From Tetranychus cinnabarinus (lineage: Eukaryota > Arthropoda > Arachnida > Trombidiformes > Tetranychidae): DNA of 64,000 nt. The position numbers and the translations under genes were made by a program. The stretch covers positions 4,357,501 through 4,421,500 of the forward strand of contig WHVY01000004.1 in the NCBI GenBank assembly GCA_022266195.1, given 5' to 3'. A model generated the notes under the pieces. The model saw nothing but the letters and a program-made list of their open reading frames with translations, was not told the DNA's origin and ran no database searches. Positions 15,001 through 21,241 of this stretch are shown one piece after another. Numbering within the stretch: position 1 is the first letter of the stretch; each line of letters opens with the position of its first letter.

Positions 15001-15594
15001 GCAGCATCAGCTTCAGATTCATCATCAGGACCAACAACAACTACAACAACATCAACCAGTAACTCACCTAACTCAGCATCATCAGGATCAGGTTCAGGAT
15101 CATCATCAGCAGCTTCATCAGGAGCAGCAGCAGCTTCAGGTTCAGGATCATCTGGCTCAGGTTCATCAGGACAAGGATCTGGTTCATCAGGTTCAGGATC
15201 ATCTGGTTCAGGTTCATCAGGATCAGCAGCTTCAGGATCAGCAGCATCAAGTTCAGCAGCAGCAGCTTCAGACTCATCATCTGCACCTGCACCAGCATCA
15301 AACACTGGATCAGGATCATCATCAGCAGCTTCAAGTTCAGCAGCAGCAGCATCAGCAGCATCAGCTTCAGATTCATCATCAGGACCAACAACAACTACAA
15401 CAACATCAACCAGTAACTCACCTAACTCAGCATCATCAGGATCAGGTTCAGGATCATCAGCAGCAGCTTCATCAGGAGCAGCAGCAGCTTCAGGTTCAGG
15501 ATCATCTGGCTCAGGTTCATCAGGATCAGCAGGAAAATCAGTTGTTAATCGTTATGTCAATTCTGCTGGTCAAACCTGTGTTTGTTATGCTTGA
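1..15594 (+). CDS. Giant serine-rich silk fibroin-like protein, 5' end outside window
   Basis: Frame +1 is open from base 1 to a TGA at 15592-15594, giving 5,197 residues with no start codon in the window. The protein is almost entirely repeats of a 118-residue unit. By my count one typical unit is about 44% Ser, 24% Ala, 17% Gly and 7% Thr. Each unit runs SNSPNS, then Gly-Ser dipeptide runs with a GQGS or GQGY step, poly-Ala/Ser blocks, SDSSSAPAPASNTG, and a GPTTTTTTST block that closes it. The last residues leave the repeat as GKSVVNRYVNSAGQTCVCYA. Known spider-mite fibroins are unusually Ser-rich, which fits a secreted structural silk protein. Serine is nearly always TCA and alanine mostly GCA. 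A mucin-like or adhesive secreted protein is the main alternative. Other long frames here (Gln/His-rich forward, Leu/Met-rich reverse) are by-products of the repeat. The coding frame is very sure; the silk role is inferred. Confidence 0.85.
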   Translation, partial: AASSSAAAASAASASGSGSSGSGSSGQGYGSSGSAASGSAASSSAAAASDSSSAPAPASNTGSGSSSAASSSAAAASAASASGSGSSGSGSSGQGYGSSGSGSSGSGSSGSAASGSAASSSAAAASDSSSAPAPASNTGSGSSSAASSSAAAASAASASDSSSGPTTTTTTSTSNSPNSASSGSGSGSSAAASSVAAAASGSGSSGSGSSGQGSGSSGSGSSGSGSSGVAASESAASSSAAAASDSSSAPAPASNTGSGSSSAASSSAAAASTAAASDSSSAPAPASNTGSGSSSAASSSAAAASAASASGSGSSGSGSSGQGSGSSGSGSSGSGSSGSAASGSAASSSAAAASDSSSAPAPASNTGSGSSSAASSSAAAASAASASDSSSGPTTTTTTSTSNSPNSASSGSGSGSSAAASSVAAAASGSGSSGSGSSGQGSGSSGSGSSGSGSSGVAASESAASSSAAAASDSSSAPAPASNTGSGSSSAASSSAAAASTAAASDSSSAPAPASNTGSGSSSAASSSAAAASAASASGSGSSGSGSSGQGYGSSGSGSSGSGSSGSAASGSAASSSAAAASDSSSAPAPASNTGSGSSSAASSSAAAASAASASDSSSGPTTTTTTSTSNSPNSASSGSGSGSSSAASSGAAAASGSGSSGSGSSGQGSGSSGSGSSGSGSSGSAASGSAASSSAAAASDSSSAPAPASNTGSGSSSAASSSAAAASAASASDSSSGPTTTTTTSTSNSPNSASSGSGSGSSAAASSGAAAASGSGSSGSGSSGQGYGSSGSGSSGSGSSGSAASGSAASSSAAAASDSSSAPAPASNTGSGSSSAASSSAAAASAASASDSSSGPTTTTTTSTSNSPNSASSGSGSGSSSAASSGAAAASGSGSSGSGSSGQGSGSSGSGSSGSGSSGVAASESAASSSAAAASDSSSAPAPASNTGSGSSSAASSSAAAASAAAASDSSSAPAPASNTGSGSSSAASSSAAAASAASASGSGSSGSGSSGQGYGSSGSAASGSAASSSAAAASDSSSAPAPASNTGSGSSSAASSSAAAASAASASDSSSGPTTTTTTSTSNSPNSASSGSGSGSSAAASSVAAAASGSGSSGSGSSGQGSGSSGSGSSGSGSSGVAASESAASGSAAAASDSSSAPAPASNTGSGSSSAASSSAAAASAAAASDSSSAPAPASNTGSGSSSAASSSAAAASAASASGSGSSGSGSSGQGYGSSGSGSSGSGSSGSAASGSAASSSAAAASDSSSAPAPASNTGSGSSSAASSSAAAASAASASDSSSGPTTTTTTSTSNSPNSASSGSGLGSSSAASSGAAAASGSGSSGSGSSGQGSGSSGSGSSGSGSSGSAASGSAASSSAAAASDSSSAPAPASNTGSGSSSAASSSAAAASAAAASDSSSGPTTTTTTSTSNSPNSASSGSGSGSSAAASSGAAAASGSGSSGSGSSGVAASGSAASSSAAAASDSSSELALASNTGSGSSSAAISSAAAASAASASDSSSGPTTTTTTSTSNSPNSASSGSGSGSSAAASSGAAAASGSGSSGSGSSGQGSGSSGSGSSGSGSSGSAASGSAASSSAAAASDSSSAPAPASNTGSGSSSAASSSAAAASAASASDSSSGPTTTTTTSTSNSPNSASSGSGSGSSAAASSGAAASAASASGSGSSGSGSSGQGYGSSGSGSSGSGSSGSAASGSAASSSAAAASDSSSAPAPASNTVSGSSSAASSSAAAASAASASDSSSGPTTTTTTSTSNSPNSASSGSGSGSSAAASSGAAAASVSGSSGSGSSGQGSGSSGSGSSGSGSSGSAASGSAASSSAAAASDSSSAPAPASNTGPGSSSAASSSAAAASAAAASDSSSAPAPASNTGSGSSSAASSSAAAASAASASGSGSSGSGSSGQGYGSSGSGSSGSGSSGSAASGSAASSSAAAASDSSSAPAPASNTGSGSSSAASSSAAAASAASASDSSSGPTTTTTTSTSNSPNSASSGSGSGSSAAASSGAAASAASASGSGSSGSGSSGQGYGSSGSGSSGSGSSGSAASGSAASSSAAAASDSSSAPAPASNTVSGSSSAASSSAAAASAASASDSSSGPTTTTTTSTSNSPNSASSGSGSGSSAAASSGAAAASVSGSSGSGSSGQGSGSSGSGSSGSGSSGSAASGSAASSSAAAASDSSSAPAPASNTGPGSSSAASSSAAAASAAAASDSSSAPAPASNTGSGSSSAASSSAAAASAASASGSGSSGSGSSGQGYGSSGSGSSGSGSSGSAASGSAASSSAAAASDSSSAPAPASNTGSGSSSAASSSAAAASAASASDSSSGPTTTTTTSTSNSPNSASSGSGSGSSAAASSGAAAASGSGSSGSGSSGQGSGSSGSGSSGSGSSGSAASGSAASSSAAAASDSSSAPAPASNTGSGSSSAASSSAAAASAASASDSSSGPTTTTTTSTSNSPNSASSGSGSGSSAAASSGAAAASGSGSSGSGSSGQGSGSSGSGSSGSAASGSAASSSAASSSAAAASDSSSAPAPASNTGSGSSSAASSSAAAASAASASDSSSGPTTTTTTSTSNSPNSASSGSGSGSSAAASSGAAAASGSGSSGSGSSGQGSGSSGSGSSGSGSSGSAASSSAAAASAASASDSSSAPAPASNTGSGSSSAASSSAAAASAASASDSSSGPKTTTTTSTSNSPNSASSGSGSGSSAAASSGAAAASGSGSSGSGSSGQGSGSSGSGSSGSGSSGSAASGSSASSSAAAASDSSSAPAPASNTGSGSSSAASSSAAAASAASASDSSSGPKTTTTTSTSNSPNSASSGSGSGSSAAASSGAAAASGSGSSGSGSSGQGSGSSGSGSSGSGSSGSAASSSAAAASAASASDSSSAPAPASNTGSGSSSAASSSAAAASAASASDSSSGPTTTTTTSTSNSPNSASSGSGSGSSAAASSGAAAASGSGSSGSGSSGVAASGSAASSSAAAASDSSSELALASNTGSGSSSAAISSAAAASAASASDSSSGPTTTTTTSTSNSPNSASSGSGSGSSAAASSGAAAASGSGSSGSGSSGQGSGSSGSGSSGSGSSGSAASGSAASSSAAAASDSSSAPAPASNTGSGSSSAASSSAAAASAASASDSSSGPTTTTTTSTSNSPNSASSGSGSGSSAAASSGAAASAASASGSGSSGSGSSGQGYGSSGSGSSGSGSSGSAASGSAASSSAAAASDSSSAPAPASNTGSGSSSAASSSAAAASAASASDSSSGPTTTTTTSTSNSPNSASSGSGSGSSAAASSGAAAASGSGSSGSGSSGVAASGSAASSSAAAASDSSSELALASNTGSGSSSAAISSAAAASAASASDSSSGPTTTTTTSTSNSPNSASSGSGSGSSAAASSGAAAASGSGSSGSGSSGQGSGSSGSGSSGSGSSGSAASGSAASSSAAAASDSSSAPAPASNTGSGSSSAASSSAAAASAASASDSSSGPTTTTTTSTSNSPNSASSGSGSGSSAAASSGAAAASGSGSSGSGSSGQGSGSSGSGSSGSAASGSAASSSAASSSAAAASDSSSAPAPASNTGSGSSSAASSSAAAASAASASDSSSGPTTTTTTSTSNSPNSASSGSGSGSSAAASSGAAAASGSGSSGSGSSGQGSGSSGSGSSGSGSSGSAASSSAAAASAASASDSSSAPAPASNTGSGSSSAASSSAAAASAASASDSSSGPKTTTTTSTSNSPNSASSGSGSGSSAAASSGAAAASGSGSSGSGSSGQGSGSSGSGSSGSGSSGSAASGSAASSSAAAASDSSSAPAPASNTGSGSSSAASSSAAAASAASASDSSSGPKTTTTTSTSNSPNSASSGSGSGSSAAASSGAAAASGSGSSGSGSSGQGSGSSGSGSSGSGSSGSAASSSAAAASAASASDSSSAPAPASNTGSGSSSAASSSAAAASAASASDSSSGPTTTTTTSTSNSPNSASSGSGSGSSAAASSGAAAASGSGSSGSGSSGVAASGSAASSSAAAASDSSSELALASNTGSGSSSAAISSAAAASAASASDSSSGPTTTTTTSTSNSPNSASSGSGSGSSAAASSGAAAASGSGSSGSGSSGQGSGSSGSGSSGSGSSGSAASGSAASSSAAAASDSSSAPAPASNTGSGSSSAASSSAAAASAASASDSSSGPTTTTTTSTSNSPNSASSGSGSGSSAAASSGAAASAASASGSGSSGSGSSGQGYGSSGSGSSGSGSSGSAASGSAASSSAAAASDSSSAPAPASNTGSGSSSAASSSAAAASAASASDSSSGPTTTTTTSTSNSPNSASSGSGSGSSAAASSGASAASGSGSSGSGSSGQGSGSSGSGSSGSAASGSAASSSAAAASAASASDSSSAPAPASNTGSGSSSAASSSAAAASAASASDSSSGPTTTTTTSTSNSPNSASSGSGSGSSAAASSGAAAASGSGSSGSGSSGQGSGSSGSGSSGSGSSGSAASGSAASSSAAVASDSSSAPAPASNTGSGSSSAASSSAAAASAASASDSSSGPTTTTTTSTSNSPNSASSGSGSGSSAAASSGASAASGSGSSGSGSSGQGSGSSGSGSSGSGSSGSAASGSAASSSAAAASDSSSAPAPASNTGSGSSSAASSSAAAASAASASDSSSGPTTTTTTSTSNSPNSASSGSGSGSSAAASSGAAAASGSGSSGSGSSGQGYGSSGSGSSGLGSSGSAASGSAASSSAAAASDSSSAPAPASNTGSGSSSAASSSAAAASAASASDSSSGPTTTTTTSTSNSPNSASSGSGSGSSSAASSGAAAASGSGSSGSGSSGQGSGSSGSGSSGSGSSGSAASGSAASSSAAAASDSSSAPAPASNTGSGSSSAASSSAAAASAASASDSSSGPTTTTTTSTSNSPNSASSGSGSGSSAAASSGAAAASGSGSSGSGSSGQGYGSSGSGSSGSGSSGSAASGSAASSSAAAASDSSSAPAPASNTGSGSSSAASSSAAAASAASASDSSSGPTTTTTTSTSNSPNSASSGSGSGSSSAASSGAAAASGSGSSGSGSSGQGSGSSGSGSSGSGSSGSAASGSAASSSAAAASDSSSAPAPASNTGSGSSSAASSSAAAASAASASDSSSGPTTTTTTSTSNSPNSASSGSGSGSSAAASSGAAAASGSGSSGSGSSGSAGKSVVNRYVNSAGQTCVCYA
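4955..7054 (+). repeat. 1,050-bp tandem duplication inside the silk array
   Basis: A 366-bp plus 684-bp pair at 4955-6004 is repeated at 6005-7054. Both copies share private variants: CACTGTATCAGG (near 5203 and 6253), CAGTTTCAGG, and CACTGGACCAGG followed by a GCG alanine codon (near 5569 and 6619). The shared private variants indicate a recent block duplication rather than independent unit gain. Confidence 0.85.
7055..12943 (+). repeat. Higher-order duplication inside the silk array, period 3,096 bp
   Basis: The unit order from 7055 to 9847 (five 354-bp units, then 303, 354 and 366) is repeated from 10151 to 12943. The same idiosyncratic variants occur in the same order: a duplicated AASSS block in the second unit, GGACCAAAAACA in the third and fourth, and ELALA in the 303 unit. 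A 303-bp unit at 9848-10150 lies between the copies. The one difference I noticed is near 8287, where TCT replaces the GCA found in the second copy. Confidence 0.85.
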
Positions 15595-15604
15595 ATCTTA
15601 CCTA

Positions 15605-15610
15605 AATAAA
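15605..15610 (+). terminator. Poly(A) signal AATAAA of the silk gene
   Basis: A canonical AATAAA lies 11 bases after the stop codon. If it is used, the 3' untranslated region is very short. Confidence 0.6.
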
Positions 15611-18310
15611 AAACTGAATTATTAAATACCTGCTGTCTATTTTTTCATGTTTTGTTTTTAGTCTTTTGTCGATTATATTTCGATATGTATGGTCTTGCAA
15701 GCACATTTGTTATCACATAATATTTTTCAGGCAGATTTTCGTTCGTGATATTTGCTACTAAAAGTTGTTATAGGATAGTTTATAATGGATTTTTTTAGAG
15801 TGAACTTAGCATCACATGTCAAACAGATCTTGTATCATACAAAGCATTCAACAATGAAAATTTACTCAGTTTATGAACTGTATTATGGCAAAATTGTAGA
15901 GACATTCGTTGATGAGAGCCTCATATCTAGATTGGGGTTGTTTGCATTATTCAATGCATTACATTGAATGTAACTCACATTGAAATTGATCAAAAATTCG
16001 CAACTCACAGCCTATACACGGACTTACAATTTGCTCTATTCAGAGGATTTGTACATCAATTTTGATTGGATTGTTATTTTTTTCGATTGTAAATGATCTG
16101 GCTATTTAAACTCAGCTACAATTAATTTCTTTTAAAAAACTTTTTTAATTTTTTGTTGATTTTTTCATTTAAAGAACCCCTCGGATAAACTAATTTTATT
16201 TCAAAATATTTTTATTACATAATCTGAATGTTGATTTAAAAAAATTCATAAAATACTAAAAGCTGTTTATATGTGCAATTGTCGATGTTTTCATTGGTTT
16301 TTCCCCTTTGCTTGCCGAATAGCCATGAGCAAATTACTCCATCAATCATGCCGTCACTTGAAAATGTTACTTCAATAACGAGTTCATTTTCAATGGATTT
16401 ATCATATTAATAGTCTAAACTAATCAAGCCAATTGAAAAGTTTTATTATCGCCTTGTCTGGACATTCTAAAGGGTATTCTCCTTTCATGAAAAAAGCAGT
16501 ATAAACTTGTATATTTTTATACCCCCTCAAAAGTCTTGATAGAAAAAGATTTAAATTTTATCATTTGTAACAAATCTTTACTAACAATTGTAAGCAATTT
16601 GACAATTTCTAGCTACGAGGCGACGCATTCAATCAGCAACTTAACTCAATAAAAATGATAGCATCTTGAGGAGGCCCGAAACTGAGGCTAATAAAAGTCG
16701 AGTTTATGTCATGATTTGTAAATGTTGTTGTTGGTAATTTAAAGCTTGCTTCTTTAACTAGGTTAAATATTTGCCATGCCATCTGGGTGCAACTTCAATT
16801 GATCAAATTTCAGTTAATTGTGCGACCACAAAAATACTGAGACATTGCCAACAATGTTATTTTAAGATGCTTCAATATTTAGCCCAACACATTGCACTCA
16901 AGACGCATTCATTGTTTGAGTTTGTGCAAAGTTGATATTTATTTTTAAATTATGAATCAAATAGCAACTTTTGAAAATTTAATAAAGTCAAATGAACAAG
17001 TTTAAACTTTTAAGGTAACTTAACATTTGTTTATTTTTGGGTGTTTTTAATTTCCTACAAAATTGTGCATAAACTTGGATCAGGATCATAAACCCTGTAA
17101 AGGTAAATACCCGTTTACATTATAACTTTACACTTCAATCTCTGTCAACCTTCAAATGTTTAATTAAACAAACTTATTCAATTTCCAAGCATTTGTTCAA
17201 TCCAAGATCGTATACAGAATTCAGTGTCTTTTTTCATAGTCCAAATCCATGAATATTTCAGTAAATTACTCATACTACTCAACTTGAGTCCAACAAAGAT
17301 AGATATTTTCATTTCAATTAGTAAAGATAACATTTCAAAGTGTTCAGATTATCACTCCAAAGTAAATCTACTGTTGAATCTCAATGATTATCTCATAATC
17401 GATCATTAATTGATCAACAATTTCGGGTAACACTTGATAATTTATCATTCATTGTTAAGAGAGTTAAAAGTAACGATTAACTTCAAGAGATGCGCTCAAG
17501 GTAATCAATTCAAGAGTAAACAAAATCATTCTTGATAAGTGAATTCATTTTACTTTAAAACATAAACAAAAGCATGTCATTGAATAGAGCCAAAGAATAT
17601 CATGAATCAATTTCACCAAATTTTATTTTCAACGAAAAAAATATTCTTTTTCCAACAAAATTCCATTTAAAAAATTTCATCATGCATTATGATTATAATA
17701 TTCACTTTCAAGTACCGACTCAAGTGAATGTTTTGAATTGATTCAATGATTGTTTACTAAGAAAGGTGTGACTCAATTGTGACAATCACCAGACTGAGAT
17801 AGTAAACTTTTGAATCCAAAATTTGAATCGATTTAGCTTCCAATTCTTCCTCAATCATGAATATTGAAATTCAAATATTGAACTTTTGGTTTTGGAAAAG
17901 TTGATAAAAAAGTTTTGCTCTGATGAGAATCGCTTCTTTAAATGTCTGCTTGTAAACATGCGAGTGCAATCTTTTGCATTAAATCTATCGATTAGAGATT
18001 ATTCTTGATTAGTAAAGGTATGAATATTGGAATAATGAAGATGATGATGAGGCAATGATGATCCTTGATTTAAAGACGGTAAGAGTGAATAGATGAAAAG
18101 AAGCTCCTTTTTTTATCAACTTGCAACTGATAAATATTGATAGTCTGAAAATAAATGAAATAAGATTTGTAATATTGAAAGTAAATCATAAAGCAAATCA
18201 GTTTACATCCGTCTGTTTACGCTGTGTATGCAAAAATTGAATTAACCATTAATTACTGATTTCATTTTTACTCATTTCTTTTCTCTCTTTTATTCATATT
18301 TGCTGTTAGA
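15611..18310. other. Intergenic sequence between the silk gene and the aquaglyceroporin
   Basis: AT-rich DNA with no frame I can support. The longest ATG frames (for example 60 codons at 15785) have no domain, signal peptide or splice context. The last part, around 18270-18309, is pyrimidine-rich and ends in TGTTAG just before the aquaglyceroporin ATG. That looks like a 3' splice site, so a 5' untranslated or extra coding exon may lie in this gap. Confidence 0.5.
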
Positions 18311-19720
18311 ATGGCTCAAATTGCTTATCAATTTTTAAGCAAATTTAAAACGAAAAACCTCTTGTATCAACAGTTTATCATTGAACTTGTAGGAACATTC
18401 ATTCTCATAGTGAGTCTACAGGCAACTCTAAGCGTCAACATTACTTTTAATCACATTTTGTGTCCACTCAACAGGTACTAATTGATAATGCCGTTGCAAC
18501 CTACACATTTGGCCATCCATCAGATCATTTTGCTATAGCTACAACAGCTGGAGTTGGTTTGTACATTGCAGTTGTATTTGGAGCCACAGTCTCAGGTAAG
18601 TCATGTGCTATTCAGCTTCATTATCTATTCAAGATTATTTCTGGTTGAACAAATTGTTTACATTCCAGCTAGTATTTAAACTTGTTAGATGTGTCATATT
18701 CAATTGATCAAGTGTCTATTTTCAGACTTTTAAAATTCTTAAGACTTCATTACATGTTAATTGGATTTCATTTTTTATCCATTTCAGTTCTATTAATCAT
18801 TTGAACAAATGTTCCGTTTCGAATTTACGATTAATTTTAATTTTTAGTTTGCTTTTTCAATGTAACTATTGAAGTCTATGATGAATAGTATTTTCTTGAT
18901 TCAGATTCAAGTATAGACTCACCCAAAAACGAAGTAGAATTGCATTTATTTGTACAGAAATAATCTTTGAATTTTGACTTTGAATCAGTATTAATGAATT
19001 TTGTTTGCGACTTCAACAGCTGGTCATGTGAATCCAGTTGTCACGTTTGCCCTCGCCACTTTGCGTAAATGTCCTTGGAAGTCTGTTCCAGTCTATTTTG
19101 CTGGACAGTTTATTGGAGGATTTGCTGCAACTGTGGTTAGCTTTGCCAATCAAAGGTTAGCCATTGTGGCACGAAGTGGACTTAATGGCACTTTTCCCAG
19201 TAAAACTGCTTCTCTATTCATGTCTAACCCAGGAATTCGTCCTGTTGACCATGAAACTGTGATTCTTGACCAAGTTCTTTGTGTTGGTATTTTAATGTTT
19301 GCCATTATGGTATTGATTGATGGATCCAATAATCACAACTCAAAGAGTGCAACACCTTTTGGTCTACTTTTTGTCCTTATAGCCGTCATTCTAGCCTTCG
19401 GATCCAATGCAGGTGCTGCTATCAATCCTGCTCGTGATTTACCAGCTCGTCTATTCGGTTTCATGATTGGTCTGGGTGATATGTGGTCAGACATGTTTTG
19501 GTTAACAGCAAGCACAATTGGTACTTTTCTTGGTGCTGTAGTAGGAGCCTGGACTTACTATTTGACGGTTGAAATTCACAGGATTAATGACAACGGTGAC
19601 CTGAGAAACGGATCTGCAAACGATTTAAATTTGACCGAATTGAGGACCACACTTGACAAATTAGAAGCTCTTGTGGATGCTGAAAAGGGATTGAAAAGTC
19701 ACACCAAACTTTTAGATTGA
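18311..19720 (+). CDS. Aquaglyceroporin (MIP family), three exons
   Basis: Exons are 18311-18409, 18475-18595 and 19020-19720, with GT-AG introns of 65 and 424 bp, giving 306 aa. It is a six-helix membrane channel for water and small solutes such as glycerol. Helix 1 holds the GTFILIVLIDNAVA stretch. The first pore half-helix motif, at residues 78-80, reads Asn-Pro-Val instead of Asn-Pro-Ala. The second, at 209-211, is Asn-Pro-Ala followed by Arg-Asp; the Asp is the family mark of glycerol-conducting channels. Both termini are short and cytosolic by family topology. The ATG at 18311 is preceded by a possible splice acceptor, so extra upstream coding sequence cannot be excluded. Family assignment is firm; substrate range is inferred. 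Confidence 0.9.
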
Positions 19721-19730
19721 TTGTCAAAAC

Positions 19731-19736
19731 AATAAA
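19731..19736 (+). terminator. Poly(A) signal of the aquaglyceroporin gene
   Basis: AATAAA lies 11 bases after the stop codon of the preceding gene. Confidence 0.55.
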
Positions 19737-20140
19737 GTATAATTACGATAGATTCCCATTGAATTGATGAGTCTTTAGAAAGCAGCAATTGTTTTGAAAA
19801 TTGACATTTTATAGCAACAAATGCTTTCTAACACTTCAATTTAATTTGAATCCATTTTAAATATTGTAAAATTAATTGTTTTCAAACATTTCATTTTAAA
19901 CTTTCCAATTCAAAGTTGTAAGTTACATACTTAGCTCACAGTTTCATGCAATTTTTTGGACATTAAAAGAGTTCGAGTTTTAGCGAAAAATCAAAATAAT
20001 CCGAAATAAGTTTTAGGCTCAGGGATGATTCAAATTTTAATTTCAATTTATTAGATTACAGTATCATGTTAATTCATTTCAATAGACAAAAGTCACTTTT
20101 CAAGTTTACTCTCTAATAAACTTCACCTTCATCTGCAATT
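19737..20140. other. Short intergenic gap between convergent genes
   Basis: The aquaglyceroporin (plus) and the small Cys peptide gene (minus) converge here. A TTTATT at 20047-20052 reads AATAAA on the minus strand and is a likely poly(A) signal for the peptide gene. Nothing else is recognisable. Confidence 0.5.
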
Positions 20141-20392
20141 TCATTGTCTTGGTGGACATTTCTTAGGTGAGGTTGAACAGGGTTGAGATCCAACACATTC
20201 GCTAATTAGAGCACCATTTCTGTAATGGCAGCTAATCGTGACACCATTTTCTGACCATGATTTAGAAGTTTCCGAATCTCTTGCAGCTCTGGCTTTTGCT
20301 TCTCCCATTCCCATTGTTGCTTGAGCGACATCGACACCGAAGGCAATGAAGACCATCAAAAGGGAAAATAAGGTGACAAGTTTGAAATTCAT
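20141..20392 (-). CDS. Small secreted four-cysteine peptide, function unknown
   Basis: An intact single-exon frame of 83 aa starting at ATG 20392. Residues 1 to about 25 form a clear signal peptide: a Lys near the start, then a hydrophobic LFSLLMVFIAFGV core, ending near VAQA. The mature part is about 58 aa, charged at first (GMGEAKARAARDSETSKSW), and ends in a region with four Cys at ISCHY, SECVG, QPCST and KKCPP, which could form two disulfides. A TATAAAAG on the minus strand near 20485-20492 lies about 95 bases upstream of the ATG, and AATAAA lies about 90 bases after the stop. Both support a real, independently transcribed gene. I do not recognise the family; a secreted effector, salivary or antimicrobial-type peptide is possible but not shown. 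Confidence 0.7.
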   Translation of the reverse strand: MNFKLVTLFSLLMVFIAFGVDVAQATMGMGEAKARAARDSETSKSWSENGVTISCHYRNGALISECVGSQPCSTSPKKCPPRQ

Positions 20393-20484
20393 TGTAACTT
20401 TTGGGATTCACTGAAGTCTTTCAAGATTAAATGTTTATCAACTGTTTTCTAATCAACTATACTTTCAATTAAACCTAAACTTGC

Positions 20485-20492
20485 CTTTTATA
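20485..20492 (-). promoter_or_regulatory. TATA box of the small Cys peptide gene
   Basis: The minus strand reads TATAAAAG about 95 bases before the ATG, which leaves room for a start site near 20460 and a 5' leader of about 65 bases. Confidence 0.5.
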
Positions 20493-21241
20493 CTCGACTT
20501 TTCCCAATTCAATCTATTGGTTCAGTGCCGTCTTTTTTCCTGGTAAACATCACAAGTTTATTTAATATCAAAAGTCGATCAAGACTGGAAAATTGTTTAA
20601 TTAGTTGCTACTTTGCAGCTCTAAATGTCATCTTACAGTTGCTGCTCAACGTTTAACTTAAATTATGAATAAATTTAGATTTTCTTGTACCAATTGTCCT
20701 GATCAACGAAAATGAAGATGGAAACGTTTGCTTGAAAATTGCTGGTCAATCCTTTTTCACCTCACTTCTTTCCGTTTTTTAGCAACGTTAATTTTCGCTG
20801 TTAATTTTATATTTATCTTGTCAATTGTAACACTATTTATTTATCTAATTCAATTGAAGTAATTTAAATTAATGAATCTAATTGACCTAAAAAATCTAGC
20901 AAGTTTACCAGTTTTAAATAAGGAAGAAGGTTTTATCAAACACTTAAGTCAACATTTGTGTTGATGGAAGATGTAAATAATGTAATTGGTAAAACTTAAT
21001 TTATGACAAATAGATATACTTCAATACTTCAATGAATTTCCAATGTTCACCATCATCTTCAGATATTTTTTAATGGTGAAAATACATCTTGAAGGTAGTG
21101 AGAATGAATTGTGAAATGAAAATTATGACCGATTGCTGTTATACAATATTACTTTTCAACAAGTAATACGACAATAAAAAAGTTTGATTTACAATATTTA
21201 ATGTTATATTTGATTTACAAATGATTTTTTAATAAGTTATA
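20493..21241. other. Intergenic sequence upstream of the first proline-rich gene
   Basis: AT-rich DNA with no supportable frame. It lies between two divergent genes and should hold both promoters. Confidence 0.5.

Larger units (their letters stand above)
1..15535 (+). repeat. Coding tandem array, basic period 354 bp
   Basis: The anchor encoding SNSPNS recurs about 38 times. Spacings are mostly 354 bp, with 684, 654, 366 and 303 bp variants; all are multiples of three, so the frame is kept. The 684-bp units contain an extra 330 bp with a doubled APAPASNTG block. The 303-bp units lack the GQGS stretch and carry ELALA in place of APAPA, plus AAIS in place of AASS. Neighbouring units are almost identical, as expected from unequal crossing-over or gene conversion. 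Confidence 0.95.

Noticed and set aside
530..15394. Many Leu/Met-rich minus-strand frames in the array
   Set aside because: Antisense readings of the repeat (complement of TCA/GCA codons). They stop at the same place in each unit and have no gene signals.
1..15535. CRISPR-like array
   Set aside because: Repeats are long, coding and without unique spacers; the organism is eukaryotic.
15785..15967. 60-codon frame after the silk gene
   Set aside because: No domain, no signal peptide, no conserved feature; length expected by chance in AT-rich DNA.
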